Shown: positions 51,366 to 60,140 of the stretch, in pieces
How positions within the stretch are numbered: the stretch's first letter is position 1
Layout: every line of letters begins with the position of its first letter
NCBI RefSeq assembly: GCF_900626075.1
Contig: NZ_UYZY01000003.1
Location: 310,001 to 374,000, forward strand
Direction: 5' to 3'
Length of the DNA stretch: 64,000 nucleotides
From: Clostridium transplantifaecale
GTDB taxonomy: Bacteria; Bacillota; Clostridia; Lachnospirales; Lachnospiraceae
The notes under the pieces: model-generated
The model's database searches: none
Told to the model about the DNA's origin: nothing
What the model saw: only the letters and a program-made list of their open reading frames with translations
Position numbers and translations under genes: made by a program

Positions 51366-51391
51366 TGTGTGTTCCCTCCTTACTTACCTTA

Positions 51392-51420
51392 ATTATATAC
51401 GAAGAGAGGGACAGATTCAA
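51392..51420 (-). promoter_or_regulatory. Promoter of the RelA/SpoT-domain gene
   Basis: Minus strand TTGAAT (51415-51420), 17-bp spacer, TATAAT (51392-51397), 27 bp before the start. Confidence 0.8.
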
Positions 51421-51693
51421 CCTGACATTTTCGGGAAGAAAAATGGAAAATAAGACTGATGTTCTCTTTGTCCCCGGCAACAAAAAAAATTCACCGAAAA
51501 ATCACAGTTGGAACGCTCTGTTTTAAGCTCCTTTTCAGCTTTGCATGATAATTTTATAACCGGGCAGGTAACAACGAAAAGCACGCTTTGCGAACTTTTC
51601 ATTGCCACTCAATAGGGGCGGACAGACCGCGCCTGAACCGCATGGCGGCGGGAACGGCATGAAATGTCTGCAGCCCAAGTAAGGAGGAGTTTT
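51421..51693. other. Intergenic region with dispersed repeat
   Basis: Contains the third dispersed repeat (51569-51612). The rest is AT-rich with no credible frame or clear promoter for the downstream secreted protein. Confidence 0.5.
51569..51612 (-). repeat. Dispersed 44-bp hairpin repeat, copy 3 (inverted)
   Basis: Read on the minus strand: TTGAGTGGCAATGAAAAGTT, CGCAAAGCGTG, CTTTTCGTTGTTA. Full length like copy 2 at 45091, opposite orientation. Confidence 0.8.
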
Positions 51694-52707
51694 ATGCACA
51701 TTTTAAAGAGAACGGTAACTTTTGTCCTCGCGGGAATATTCCTGGCCGTCCCCATGACGGCGATGGCGGCCACGGGAACTAAAATCAGCAGCGTTTCACT
51801 GAAGGTTTCGTCCGACATAGAGGCGGGCAGCAGCGACAGCGATGTGACGGTCACGACGAGTTCATCTAAATACGGCGTCGAGGATACGGAGGTGACAAAC
51901 GAGCCGGATGATGAGTGGGACGACGGCGACAAGCCCAAAGTGAAAGTGACGCTGGAGGCGGAGGACGGCTATTATTTTGCCTCGGGATTTGCAAAGAGCA
52001 GCGTAAGTCTCAGCGGATCCGACGCTACGGTCACATCGGTCAGCAGAAGCAGCAGTAAGCTGGTGGTCTATATCACTCTCGATGCCCTGGCCGGTGACGA
52101 CGGCGACTACGATCTGGATGTGGACGGACTGGAATGGGATGAGACGGACGGCGCTGCCTCGTGGGATGACAGCGAGGATGCAGTGAAATATGAGGTGCGG
52201 CTGTACCGGGGCAGCAGTGCCGTGACGTCGGCCCTTACAACCTACAACACGAGTTATGATTTTTCCGGCTATATTACAACAAGCGGGTATTATACGTTTA
52301 AGGTCCGCGGGGTATACAACTCCTCCAACAAAGGAAGCTGGGAGGAGTCTGATTCCTGGTACGTATCATCCGGCGAAGCTTTAGAAATCAGCTCGGGCAG
52401 CAGCGCTTCCGGGACCTCCGGTTCCTCGGGAACATCGTCGGGACCGGACAGCACCTCGGGTGAAGGAGCCTGGCTTCAGGATGACGTCGGCTGGTGGTAC
52501 TGCAATGCGGACCGGAGCTACACGGTGAATAACTGGCAGTATATCAATAATAACTGGTATTATTTTAACGGAACCGGATATATGGTGACAGGATGGGTGG
52601 ATTGGAATTCCAACTGGTATTACTGCGGAAGTGACGGGGCGATGCTGTCGGATGCCGCTACACCGGACGGGTATTACGTCGGGAGTGACGGCATCTGGAT
52701 TCAGTAG
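51694..52707 (+). CDS. Secreted protein with choline-binding-like C-terminal repeats
   Basis: A 337-residue exported protein. The signal peptide is MHILKRTVTFVLAGIFLAVP with cleavage after AMA. The middle region is Ser/Asp-rich with beta-type repeats (SVSLKVSSDIEAGSSDSDVT, KVKVTLEAEDGYYFASGF, WDDSEDAVKYEVRLYRGSSA), the last resembling a fibronectin type III-like fold. A Ser/Gly linker leads to cell-wall-binding repeats (WWYCNADRSYTVNNWQYINN, NWYYFNGTGYMVTGW, NWYYCGSDGAM). Such repeats attach proteins to choline or other wall polymers. The start at 51694 has AAGGAGG 7 bp upstream. It is probably cotranscribed with the next secreted protein. Confidence 0.85.
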   Translation: MHILKRTVTFVLAGIFLAVPMTAMAATGTKISSVSLKVSSDIEAGSSDSDVTVTTSSSKYGVEDTEVTNEPDDEWDDGDKPKVKVTLEAEDGYYFASGFAKSSVSLSGSDATVTSVSRSSSKLVVYITLDALAGDDGDYDLDVDGLEWDETDGAASWDDSEDAVKYEVRLYRGSSAVTSALTTYNTSYDFSGYITTSGYYTFKVRGVYNSSNKGSWEESDSWYVSSGEALEISSGSSASGTSGSSGTSSGPDSTSGEGAWLQDDVGWWYCNADRSYTVNNWQYINNNWYYFNGTGYMVTGWVDWNSNWYYCGSDGAMLSDAATPDGYYVGSDGIWIQ

Positions 52708-52746
52708 CGCTGCAGGGATTATTGAAAGAGAAAAGAGGAGATTACC

Positions 52747-53370
52747 ATGAAAAATAAAATTACAGGAATACTATTAGGAGCCGGAATATGCACGGCTGCA
52801 GTAATGGGAACAGGACTGGTGAGCTATGCCGGTACAAATGTGTCCGGAGCCGGAGAACAAAGAACTCTGAAAGATGACGGCGGTTTAATGGCTAAGATTG
52901 TGTCGATCGACGACGATACGCTGACCGTCACACTGGCGGAACGGCCGGGAGCACAGAACGCGGATGGAGAAACTCCGCCGGAGAAGCCGGCAGACGGGCA
53001 GACGCCGCCTGAAAAACCGGCAGACGGGGAAACACCGCCTGAAAAACCGGCAGATGGAGAGACGCCGCCCGAGAGACCTGCGGACGGGGAAACGCCGCCT
53101 GAAAAACCTGCGGATGGAGAAACACCGCCCGAGATGCCTGCGGACGGCAAGGACACCACGGAAAAACCGGCCGGAGGAAGAGCCGGGAAGATAGAAATGA
53201 AATTTTCAGAAGAAACAAGTGTTGTGACGCTTACCTCTTCCACAACGGTTACAAAAGGAAGCGGGCATGAGAGCGCAGATACGGCGGCTCTGAGCGAAGA
53301 TGCGGTAGTGCGTATCGTACTGGACGGGACTACGGTGGTAAGTATTGACATCATGGGAGAAACAGAATAA
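52747..53370 (+). CDS. Secreted proline-rich repeat protein
   Basis: A 207-residue exported protein. The signal peptide MKNKITGILLGAGICTAAVM continues to about SYAG. Residues 75-140 are six to seven copies of a 10-residue repeat ADGETPPEKP, forming a stiff acidic, proline-rich spacer. The ends resemble a small beta domain split by the repeat (LMAKIVSIDDDTLTVTLAER before, IEMKFSEETSVVTLTSSTTV and RIVLDGTTVVSIDIMG after). The function is unknown; a surface or matrix role is likely. AGAGGAG lies before the ATG and a terminator follows. Confidence 0.8.
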   Translation: MKNKITGILLGAGICTAAVMGTGLVSYAGTNVSGAGEQRTLKDDGGLMAKIVSIDDDTLTVTLAERPGAQNADGETPPEKPADGQTPPEKPADGETPPEKPADGETPPERPADGETPPEKPADGETPPEMPADGKDTTEKPAGGRAGKIEMKFSEETSVVTLTSSTTVTKGSGHESADTAALSEDAVVRIVLDGTTVVSIDIMGETE

Positions 53371-53389
53371 AATTGAGAAAATACGGAGC

Positions 53390-53426
53390 AAATCTCCTGA
53401 GAGCGGCGGTTCTCGGGAGATTTTTT
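53390..53426 (+). terminator. Terminator after the secreted-protein genes
   Basis: AAATCTCCTGAGA and TCTCGGGAGATTT with a GCGGCGGT loop, followed by a T run. Confidence 0.88.
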
Positions 53427-53515
53427 CCCCTTTTAGGGAGAAATTACACAGGCTGCCTGAATCCCCTGTTAATAAAAATTTAATTTCGAGAAAGAGCGGA
53501 AAAGGAGGACAACAA

Positions 53516-53974
53516 ATGCTTCAGGAAGTGCTTCACATTGGTCTTACCGTAAGTGATATGGACCGTTCCATTAATTTCTACAAAAATATCCTGGGACTTG
53601 ATTTTCAGGGGGAACTGTTGATGGAGGGGGAAGAAACGGATCGTCTGTTTGCCGGAAAAAATGTCAGAGTCCGGGTGGCTTATTTAAGCGGCAGCGTAAA
53701 CATCATTTCACCGCCGATAGAACTGATCCAATTCCTCGGAAAAGGGGCGGAAGCATCGGACTGCGATCTGCACAGGGTATCCATCTCAGAGGTCTGCTTC
53801 AAGGTGGAAGACATCGAAAAAGTCTATAAAGCACTGACGGCGCAGGGGGTTGAATGCCTCTCAGGACCGCAGGATTTTGATTTTACCGGTTATGGATTCG
53901 GAAAGAGCAGGGCGCTTTATTTTAAGGATCCCGATGGGATCATTCTGGAACTGATGCAGCCGGTCAGTGGTTGA
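53516..53974 (+). CDS. VOC superfamily (glyoxalase/dioxygenase-like) protein
   Basis: A 152-residue VOC-fold protein. LHIGLTVSDMDRSINFYKNI and LGLDF begin the first beta-alpha-beta-beta-beta unit; RVSISEVCFKVEDIEKVYKA and ALYFKDPDGIILELMQP form the second. Metal ligands are likely His in LHIGLTV, a residue in IELIQFL and Glu of LELMQ. The substrate is unknown. The start at 53516 has AAAGGAGG 8 bp upstream. It precedes dsdA by about 50 bp and is probably in one transcript with it. Confidence 0.88.
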   Translation: MLQEVLHIGLTVSDMDRSINFYKNILGLDFQGELLMEGEETDRLFAGKNVRVRVAYLSGSVNIISPPIELIQFLGKGAEASDCDLHRVSISEVCFKVEDIEKVYKALTAQGVECLSGPQDFDFTGYGFGKSRALYFKDPDGIILELMQPVSG

Positions 53975-54021
53975 AAGGAAAACAAAATGAAACTGAAACA
54001 ATAAAGGAAGGAATGGTTAGT

Positions 54022-55359
54022 ATGACAAAAACGGATGAAATAACTCGGGCGCTCATGGAAACACCGGTGCTTCGGGATGTGGCTTTGGAAAAGGAACTGG
54101 TATGGATCAATCCGGATAAAAAGGATTTCAATATCGGGGCAAAAGGGCAGGAGCTTACTATGGCTGATATTGACGATGCGGAGGAGAGGCTGAAACGGTT
54201 TGCCCCGTTCATCATGCAGCGTTTTCCGGAAACAAAGGAAAGAGGAGGCCTGATTGAGTCCGTGCTGAAACCGATCCCCAATATGCAGAAACTGCTAAAC
54301 GATACGTATCATGCCGGTCTGGAGGGCAGACTGCTTTTAAAACAGGACAGCCATCTGGCGATTGCCGGATCCATTAAAGCGAGGGGCGGCATTTATGAGG
54401 TGCTCAAGCACACGGAGGACCTGGCTTTAGAGCACGGCCTCATTAACCCGGAGGAATCTTATGCCCGGCTTGCATCCGAAGAAAACCGCCGGTTTTTCAG
54501 CCGCTATACGATACAAGTGGGTTCCACCGGAAATCTGGGAATGAGCATTGGGATTATGAGCGCCGCTATCGGATACAATGCAGTTGTACATATGTCCGCA
54601 GATGCGAAACAGTGGAAAAAAGATCTGTTGAGAAGCCGTGGTGTAACCGTTATCGAATATGAGTCGGATTACAGCGAGGCGGTCGTCAATGGCAGGAAAT
54701 TGTCAGACCAGAATCCAAACAGTTATTTTGTGGACGATGAGAATTCCAGGAATCTGTTCCTTGGGTATGCCGTAGCGGCAAAACGTCTTGTTACGCAGCT
54801 GGAGGAGCTGGGAATTACCGTGGATCCGGCTCACCCTCTGTTTGTTTACCTTCCATGCGGAGTGGGTGGAGCGCCGGGCGGCGTGAGCTTTGGACTGAAA
54901 CAGGTGTTTCAGGATGCAGTACACTGTTTCTTTGTGGAACCGACGCAGGCTCCCTGCATGCTTGCCGGAATGGCGACAAAACTCCATAACGCCATGTCCG
55001 TACAGGATATAGGCCTCACTGGGCTGACCCATGCGGACGGACTGGCGGTAGGGCGGCCTTCCAGTTTCGTGGGAAAGGTAATGGAACCGATGCTGAGCGG
55101 CATTTTCACGATCCGGGACGGGAATCTCTATGAATATATGAGGGAGCTGCTAAGGGCGGAAGATATTTTTCTGGAGCCCAGTGCCTGCGCGGCCTTCATG
55201 GGTCCGGCCCATCTGAATGTCTATCAGGAGACGCGTAACTATATAAAGAAACAGGGACTTCAGGATAAAATGGCCCGGGCCATCCACATCGCATGGGCGA
55301 CGGGCGGCAGCCTGGTTCCCGATAGTGTCCGGGAGGAGTATAAGAATATGTATCTGTAA
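54022..55359 (+). CDS. dsdA: D-serine ammonia-lyase (D-serine dehydratase)
   Basis: A 445-residue PLP enzyme that converts D-serine to pyruvate and ammonia. The PLP lysine is K119 in AGSIKARGGIYEVL; the phosphate-binding loop is GSTGNLGMSIG. LPCGVGGAPGGVSFGLK and the C-terminal HIAWATGGSLVP are DsdA-specific. The start at 54022 has AAGGAAGG 10 bp upstream; an ATG at 54013 is too close to it. No dsdX or dsdC is present; the VOC gene precedes it. It may detoxify host-derived or cell-wall-derived D-serine. Confidence 0.95.
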   Translation: MTKTDEITRALMETPVLRDVALEKELVWINPDKKDFNIGAKGQELTMADIDDAEERLKRFAPFIMQRFPETKERGGLIESVLKPIPNMQKLLNDTYHAGLEGRLLLKQDSHLAIAGSIKARGGIYEVLKHTEDLALEHGLINPEESYARLASEENRRFFSRYTIQVGSTGNLGMSIGIMSAAIGYNAVVHMSADAKQWKKDLLRSRGVTVIEYESDYSEAVVNGRKLSDQNPNSYFVDDENSRNLFLGYAVAAKRLVTQLEELGITVDPAHPLFVYLPCGVGGAPGGVSFGLKQVFQDAVHCFFVEPTQAPCMLAGMATKLHNAMSVQDIGLTGLTHADGLAVGRPSSFVGKVMEPMLSGIFTIRDGNLYEYMRELLRAEDIFLEPSACAAFMGPAHLNVYQETRNYIKKQGLQDKMARAIHIAWATGGSLVPDSVREEYKNMYL

Positions 55360-55759
55360 AAATAGTGATTAGGTAGGAAATAACAAGGGAAAAGGCAGAG
55401 GGCATTTTATCCCGCCGCAGAGGCAGGTTGCCGGACAGCCGTTGCTTTTGCTGGATGAAAAAAAATATAATGATACCGTAACAGGATAACCAGTGTGCAT
55501 CGGGAAGCGGTATCTACCGTCACATGCAGCTTATCAAGGAAGGCAGGAAACCGTGAAATTGACGCTTAACCAGGATAAACCTGACCCTGGCCTTTGCCAT
55601 GATTATGGCGGCCGTCCACATCTATTTCTATTGGAGAGCCAGGAGCAGCGCCGATCAGATCAACAGGATGCTGACGGAGCGGAGGGATTAAGAATTATTT
55701 TTCGAAATCCCACCACAATCCTAACTTCTTTGATGGAGCTGCAGAGACAGAAAACCCGT
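55360..55759. other. Gene-poor interval between dsdA and the histidine kinase
   Basis: Contains only a small membrane-helix frame (55599-55691), which looks like the end of a degraded gene. Longer frames across it are shadows of the kinase gene. No clear terminator was recognised. Confidence 0.5.
55599..55691 (+). pseudogene. Small membrane-helix remnant
   Basis: The frame NLTLAFAMIMAAVHIYFYWR, ARSSADQINRMLTERRD has one membrane helix and a charged tail. The only ATG in frame is inside the helix and lacks a ribosome site; a possible GTG start just upstream is in another frame (one-base shift). It is probably a fragment of a small membrane protein. Confidence 0.3.
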
Positions 55760-57190
55760 TTACGGAGTGCGGGATGGCAGCGAAAGTACAAACCTGGCTC
55801 CGTGAGCCGGAGATTCCGCATTGAAGGCTTCGGCTCTGCCGCCCATATATTCCATGGCCGTGCGGACAATCGAAAGCCCGATGCCGAAATTTCCGCCGGG
55901 TCCCTTATAAAAGCGTTCAAAAACATGGGGGAGATCTTTCTCATCAAATCCCTGTCCGTCGTCGGTGATTACAATATGGACCCAGCCGTCATTTACACTT
56001 ACCTCCGAAGTGACTTTTTCAGAGGCATACCTGACACAGTTGGAGATAACATTCCGAAACGCTTTGGATAACAGAGCCGGATCGGCGGATACGGTGATTT
56101 TTTCGCAGGGGGGAACAGCCTCAAGGCGGATATGTTCCATGAGTTCCATGCCCCGGAGGGCTGTCATTTCATTTTCTATAAAATCATTCAAATCCATGCA
56201 TGTTTTTTCCAGCGCCAGGCAGCGGCTGTCCATTTTCGAAATGGTAAGGATACCGTCCACAAGTTCTTTCATGCGCAATGATTCCGTGAGGATGACACCG
56301 GCGGCTTCATTGTGGTCCGGAAATACGTTGCACTGGATCCCCTGGGCGTAGCCGCAGATGGACATAAGCGGTGTGCGCAGCTCGTGGGATGCATTCTGAA
56401 AAAATACATTCTGCTGACGGTTCATCCTCTCCAAATCCTCAGACATCCTGTTAAAAGAACATCTGAGTTCCTCAAGTTCCCGGATGGAGGAACGTTCGTC
56501 AATGGGGGAGAAGTTTCCCTTGCCAATGGCATGCGTATGGCGGCAGAGCGCCTGAAGCGGTTTTGAAATTCCGCCCGCGATAAACCAGACGGCAACCAGG
56601 GAGAGCAGACACAGAATTCCCGCGATAAGGAGCAGCAGTGTGCCGGTGTAGGAGATGAGGGCGTGGGTGTCGGGGACGGCCACATAACCGAACATATATT
56701 TATTGCGGACATTTCCGCGGCTTTCGGCCTCATACATACTGAGCAGGTAACGTGTGCCTCCGACCGAGATTTCTTCCACCCCGGCACCGTCCCCGCTCAG
56801 AGTACCATTATAGACAGCTTCCCTGCAGACCTGATAAAGCGCCTGGGTGTCGGGCTGTTCATTACCCGACTTTGGGTAGGTGAGCTTCATCCGGGAATTC
56901 ATTGTCAGAAGCTGTGCTTCCGGCCGGTCCTTCCTGATAAATGACTTTACCTGGCTCATAAGTTCCTTCGACAGATCTTTTTCATCGGCCCGGTCCATAT
57001 CATCGCTGCCGGAATACAGCGTCTCCGCTGTGGAGACGATGGAATCCATCAGAAACGACAGGCTCTTCCTGGACAGACGGTTCATATACCAGCCGGAGGT
57101 CGACGAGAAGATTCCCCAGGACAGAAGGGGAAAGATAACAATCACAACAAGCACTGGGATAAAAATACGCATACGGATCCGGGAAATCAT
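55760..57190 (-). CDS. Membrane sensor histidine kinase
   Basis: A 476-residue kinase: N-terminal helix (RIFIPVLVVIVIFPLLSWGI), extracytoplasmic sensor of about 150 residues, second helix (LLLLIAGILCLLSLVAVWFI), HAMP, HisKA with the phosphorylated His in ASHELRTPLMSICGYA, and HATPase with ITDDGQGFDEKDL, VFERFYKG and GIGLSIVR. It phosphorylates the regulator at 57193. ATG 57190 has GAGAGGA 7 bp upstream; ATG 57196 would give a 4-bp overlap with the regulator stop and is the alternative. The N box reads VISNCVRYA. Confidence 0.92.
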   Translation of the reverse strand: MISRIRMRIFIPVLVVIVIFPLLSWGIFSSTSGWYMNRLSRKSLSFLMDSIVSTAETLYSGSDDMDRADEKDLSKELMSQVKSFIRKDRPEAQLLTMNSRMKLTYPKSGNEQPDTQALYQVCREAVYNGTLSGDGAGVEEISVGGTRYLLSMYEAESRGNVRNKYMFGYVAVPDTHALISYTGTLLLLIAGILCLLSLVAVWFIAGGISKPLQALCRHTHAIGKGNFSPIDERSSIRELEELRCSFNRMSEDLERMNRQQNVFFQNASHELRTPLMSICGYAQGIQCNVFPDHNEAAGVILTESLRMKELVDGILTISKMDSRCLALEKTCMDLNDFIENEMTALRGMELMEHIRLEAVPPCEKITVSADPALLSKAFRNVISNCVRYASEKVTSEVSVNDGWVHIVITDDGQGFDEKDLPHVFERFYKGPGGNFGIGLSIVRTAMEYMGGRAEAFNAESPAHGARFVLSLPSRTP

Positions 57191-57192
57191 CT

Positions 57193-57888
57193 TCATTCCT
57201 CTCTTTCGCAGTTCAGCCGGAAGCCGAAGCCCCACACCGTTTCAACGGAAACGCCGCAGCCTGCATCTTTCAGCTTGCGCCGCAGACGCTTTACAAGATC
57301 GTCCGCAACTCTTGTGTCAAGCGTATAATCGGGCAGCTTCCATACTTCTTTCAGAAGCTCCTGTTTGGATACGGCCTGGTTTTTATGCTCCATCATGTAA
57401 GTCAGGAAATCAAATTCCATCGGAGTCACGGAAAAAGACTGATTTCCGGCCGAAATGGAGCGGGAGCCGCGTTCCAGCCTGAGACTGCCGTACTCCAGAA
57501 CTGTTTCAGGCTCAGACTGTCCGTACCCGGCGCGCCGGAATAAGGCCCTGACCCGGGTGACCAGTTCCAGGGGAAGAAACGGTTTAACCATATAATCATC
57601 GCTGCCCAGCGTAATGCCGGTAACGCGGTCGAGAGGACTGTCCTTGGCGGATACGATGATGATGGGAACCTGGCTTACTTTCCGTATTGCAGCACAGAGG
57701 GTAAGGCCGTCCGTGCCGGGCATCATGATATCGAGAATAATCAAATCAGGGCATGATTCGGTAAAAGCGGCAAACAGGCTGTCACCGTCCGAAAATGTCT
57801 CCACCTCATACCCCTCATTAGCCAGAAAGGTCTGTATTAAAGTACGTATATGAAATTCATCATCTGCCACATAGATGCGTTTTGCCAT
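57193..57888 (-). CDS. OmpR/PhoB family response regulator
   Basis: A 231-residue regulator. The receiver domain has the acidic pair in YVADDEFHIRTLI, the phosphorylated Asp in LIILDIMMPGTDG and the Lys in YMVKPFLPLELV. The C-terminal winged helix contains VTPMEFDFLTYMMEHKNQAV, LKEVWKLPDYTLDTRVADDL and ETVWGFGFRL. The ATG at 57888 has GGAGG 5 bp upstream; a GTG two codons earlier is less likely. It is first in the operon with the kinase and divergent from a secreted coiled-coil protein, its most likely target. Confidence 0.93.
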   Translation of the reverse strand: MAKRIYVADDEFHIRTLIQTFLANEGYEVETFSDGDSLFAAFTESCPDLIILDIMMPGTDGLTLCAAIRKVSQVPIIIVSAKDSPLDRVTGITLGSDDYMVKPFLPLELVTRVRALFRRAGYGQSEPETVLEYGSLRLERGSRSISAGNQSFSVTPMEFDFLTYMMEHKNQAVSKQELLKEVWKLPDYTLDTRVADDLVKRLRRKLKDAGCGVSVETVWGFGFRLNCEREE

Positions 57889-57918
57889 AGCCACCTCCGA
57901 AATTATGTCTTTAGATGT

Positions 57919-57947
57919 ATATTACCATTCCGACAGGAATTCGTAAA
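57919..57947 (-). promoter_or_regulatory. Promoter of the two-component operon
   Basis: Minus strand TTTACG (57942-57947), 17-bp spacer, TAATAT (57919-57924), 30 bp before the start. Confidence 0.6.
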
Positions 57948-58073
57948 CGCCTGCCACAATTTTGCCACAGTTTCGGCCTTTTATAGCCGGGATGGAAAAT
58001 GGTATCATAGGGATGTCAAAGAAACAGCACCACATTAAGAACTACATGACAGACATTGAAAGGAGAATGAACA

Positions 58074-58550
58074 ATGAAAAAAACACCGTTAATATTATGC
58101 ACCGCAGCCCTTGTCTGCATAATGAATTTTCCGGTATTTGCGGCGGAAACAAAGTCGGAGTATAAAAATGAATCGGCACAGATACGCCAGGAGATGGAGA
58201 ATACGGGCAAAGAGATCAAGAGCCTGAAGTCGGAGAATAAAGCGGTTTCCGATGCGTGCAAGGCCGCAAAAAAGGCTCAGAAAGAGGCCGGGAAACTGAA
58301 AGAAAATAAGGAGCTGTGGAAACAGGTGAATGCGCTGAAGGATAATCTGGAGGACGTCCGCGTTTCCTATGTGGAAGCCGACAGCCAGGTGAAAGTCCTG
58401 AAGGCAAAGAACCGTCAGGATGCAAAAGATAAAAAATATGATGAGGCCATTTCAAAACTGAACCAGGCCCTGGAACAGAAAAAAGACGCTCTCGACAGCG
58501 CCAGACAGATGAATGAAATATGGGATCAGATTGAGCAGCTTATAAAGTAG
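58074..58550 (+). CDS. Secreted coiled-coil protein
   Basis: A 158-residue exported protein with signal peptide MKKTPLILCTAALVCIMNFP (cleavage after VFA). The rest is almost wholly helical, Lys/Glu-rich and heptad-like (IRQEMENTGKEIKSLKSENK, AKKAQKEAGKLKENKELWKQ, KLNQALEQKKDALDSARQMN). Similar Clostridia proteins are found next to two-component systems and may sense or shield the envelope, somewhat like CpxP/Spy, but there is no LTxxQ motif. It is divergent from the response regulator. AAAGGAGA precedes the ATG. Confidence 0.8.
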   Translation: MKKTPLILCTAALVCIMNFPVFAAETKSEYKNESAQIRQEMENTGKEIKSLKSENKAVSDACKAAKKAQKEAGKLKENKELWKQVNALKDNLEDVRVSYVEADSQVKVLKAKNRQDAKDKKYDEAISKLNQALEQKKDALDSARQMNEIWDQIEQLIK

Positions 58551-58646
58551 GCGTGAAAGGCTCAGATCCGCTCAAGAAAATGATAATACTGATATAAAAT
58601 TACACTTCGTAAACTCTTTACCTAAACACTTTACCTTCATAAAAAA

Positions 58647-58677
58647 GGAGAAAAAGACAGTCTCAGTCTTTTTCTCC
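58647..58677 (+). terminator. Terminator after the coiled-coil gene
   Basis: GGAGAAAAAGAC-AGTCTCA-GTCTTTTTCTCC, 12-bp perfect stem whose T-rich arm can act on the plus strand. Confidence 0.8.
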
Positions 58678-58685
58678 AACCAACG

Positions 58686-58731
58686 GATGTCCCAGGGCCA
58701 CGGCAGTATTGCCGGAAAGCTTTGGGACATT
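58686..58731 (-). terminator. Hairpin after the LacI gene
   Basis: ATGTCCCA pairs with TGGGACAT, with an inner GGC...GCC, 2 bp after the LacI stop on the minus strand. There is no strong T run of its own; the stem at 58647 follows and may finish termination. Confidence 0.5.
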
Positions 58732-58732
58732 C

Positions 58733-59788
58733 TTACATCTTTTCCGGCTGTTTGATTAGAACAAGGTCGCAGTCCGTAAATTTCTGCACAGGAGAGAAAG
58801 CCTCACCCTTTTTGATACTCTCTATCAGGATATCCACGGACTGGACGGCAATTTCTTTCGGGCGCTGCGTGACGACGCTCACGATCTTATCATAAATATT
58901 CTTGTTGGAACCGGCGCTGTATTCGGTGAACGGTATCAGAAAATCGTCAAACACCCCAATCTCAAAATCATTATGCTCCAGATACTTAGTCTCATGAATC
59001 AGGTTGATAAAATTAGGGACATCCCATGCCGTATTGATGATAAATGCGCTGAACTTCTGTGAGGAATTTAAGAGCGAGAAGATCGGCTGCTGCCTGTAAT
59101 CGCGGTCCGGATAAATAATCTCATTATATCCGGGAAGTCCGTGTTTGTTCATCGCGGCATAATATCCGTTTAAGCGCTCCAGGGATACATTGGTCAGGGT
59201 GGACTTGTCCTGGATGATGCTTAAAATATTCTGGTGGCCTCTGGCGATCAGGCTTTCAGTCAGGAGGCACATATAATCCCGGTTCTGCGAGGAGACGATG
59301 GAAAAACGTTTATCATTGGGATAACAGTCGATAAAGACCACGGGCAGTTCCCATTCATGCAGTTTTTCGATGTAATTCCTGTTATTGCTGTTGGCGAAGG
59401 AGTTCAGGATAATGCCGTTCACACCCAGAGTATGGCAGAGTTCCAGGTATTTTAATTCCAGGGCGCTGTCCTCTTTGCTGTCAAACACAATGACGGAATA
59501 TCCGTTGTCATAGGCGTGTTCAATGACACCTTCCGTAATCTGGGCTAGGAACTGGAAGTTCAGGTTTGGCTGTATGAGGGCAATCGTCTTATTGAGCCGC
59601 GGTGAGGATACACCGGTAAGAATCTGTCCGGAAGGGATATAATCGAGTTCATTCGCAATCTTTAAAATCTGCGCCCTTTTCTGTTCGGACACTCTGACGG
59701 GTCTGTTGTTGAGCACTCTTGATACGAGGGCCTTGGAAACATGCGCCTTGTCGGCTATTACCTGCAATGTTACGTTTGCGTTTTTCAT
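58733..59788 (-). CDS. LacI family transcriptional regulator
   Basis: A 351-residue repressor. The LacI helix-turn-helix and hinge are VTLQVIADKAHVSKALVSRV, LNNRPVRVSEQKRAQI; the sugar-binding domain follows (TIALIQPNLNFQFLAQITEG onward). It is divergent from the amidohydrolase-ABC operon and very probably regulates it through TGTATC-AACG-GATACA sites upstream. The ligand is presumably the transported sugar or a metabolite. GGAGGCAACG precedes the ATG. Confidence 0.92.
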   Translation of the reverse strand: MKNANVTLQVIADKAHVSKALVSRVLNNRPVRVSEQKRAQILKIANELDYIPSGQILTGVSSPRLNKTIALIQPNLNFQFLAQITEGVIEHAYDNGYSVIVFDSKEDSALELKYLELCHTLGVNGIILNSFANSNNRNYIEKLHEWELPVVFIDCYPNDKRFSIVSSQNRDYMCLLTESLIARGHQNILSIIQDKSTLTNVSLERLNGYYAAMNKHGLPGYNEIIYPDRDYRQQPIFSLLNSSQKFSAFIINTAWDVPNFINLIHETKYLEHNDFEIGVFDDFLIPFTEYSAGSNKNIYDKIVSVVTQRPKEIAVQSVDILIESIKKGEAFSPVQKFTDCDLVLIKQPEKM

Positions 59789-60009
59789 ACCGTTGCCTCC
59801 TGATTCAGATAAAAGTTTATCATATAAAAGAATTTATCAATTTTTGAATGGAATGTCAATCTGATTTTATTAATATGTAAAATAATAATAGGATGTAAAA
59901 ACATATTTTGATATAAAATTAAGAAGAATAAAATGGATAAATCAGGAAATTGTGGATATTAACCAAAAATTAACCGATAAATTTGTGAGATATGGCGGTG
60001 AAAAAGTTC

Positions 60010-60055
60010 TTGTGATAAAAGTTGCACCAATGATAGTATTGTATCAACGGATACA
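60010..60055 (+). promoter_or_regulatory. Promoter and LacI-type operator of the sugar operon
   Basis: TTGTGA (60010), 18-bp spacer, TAGTAT (60034). The palindrome TGTATC-AACG-GATACA (60040-60055) begins at the -10, and a half-matching copy (GGATCGAACCGATACA) lies at 60089-60104. The region 59789-60009 is AT-rich with nothing else recognised. Confidence 0.7.
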
Positions 60056-60140
60056 GGTAATGCAGTACGGCGGAGTAATAGTTCAGGATGGATCGAACCG
60101 ATACACGGCGGGCGAAAGATAAGAGAGCAGGAGGTTTAAT

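Noticed and set aside
55493..56071. 192-codon plus-strand frame across the end of the histidine kinase
   Set aside because: Most of it is antisense to the well-supported kinase; no ribosome site or recognisable domain.
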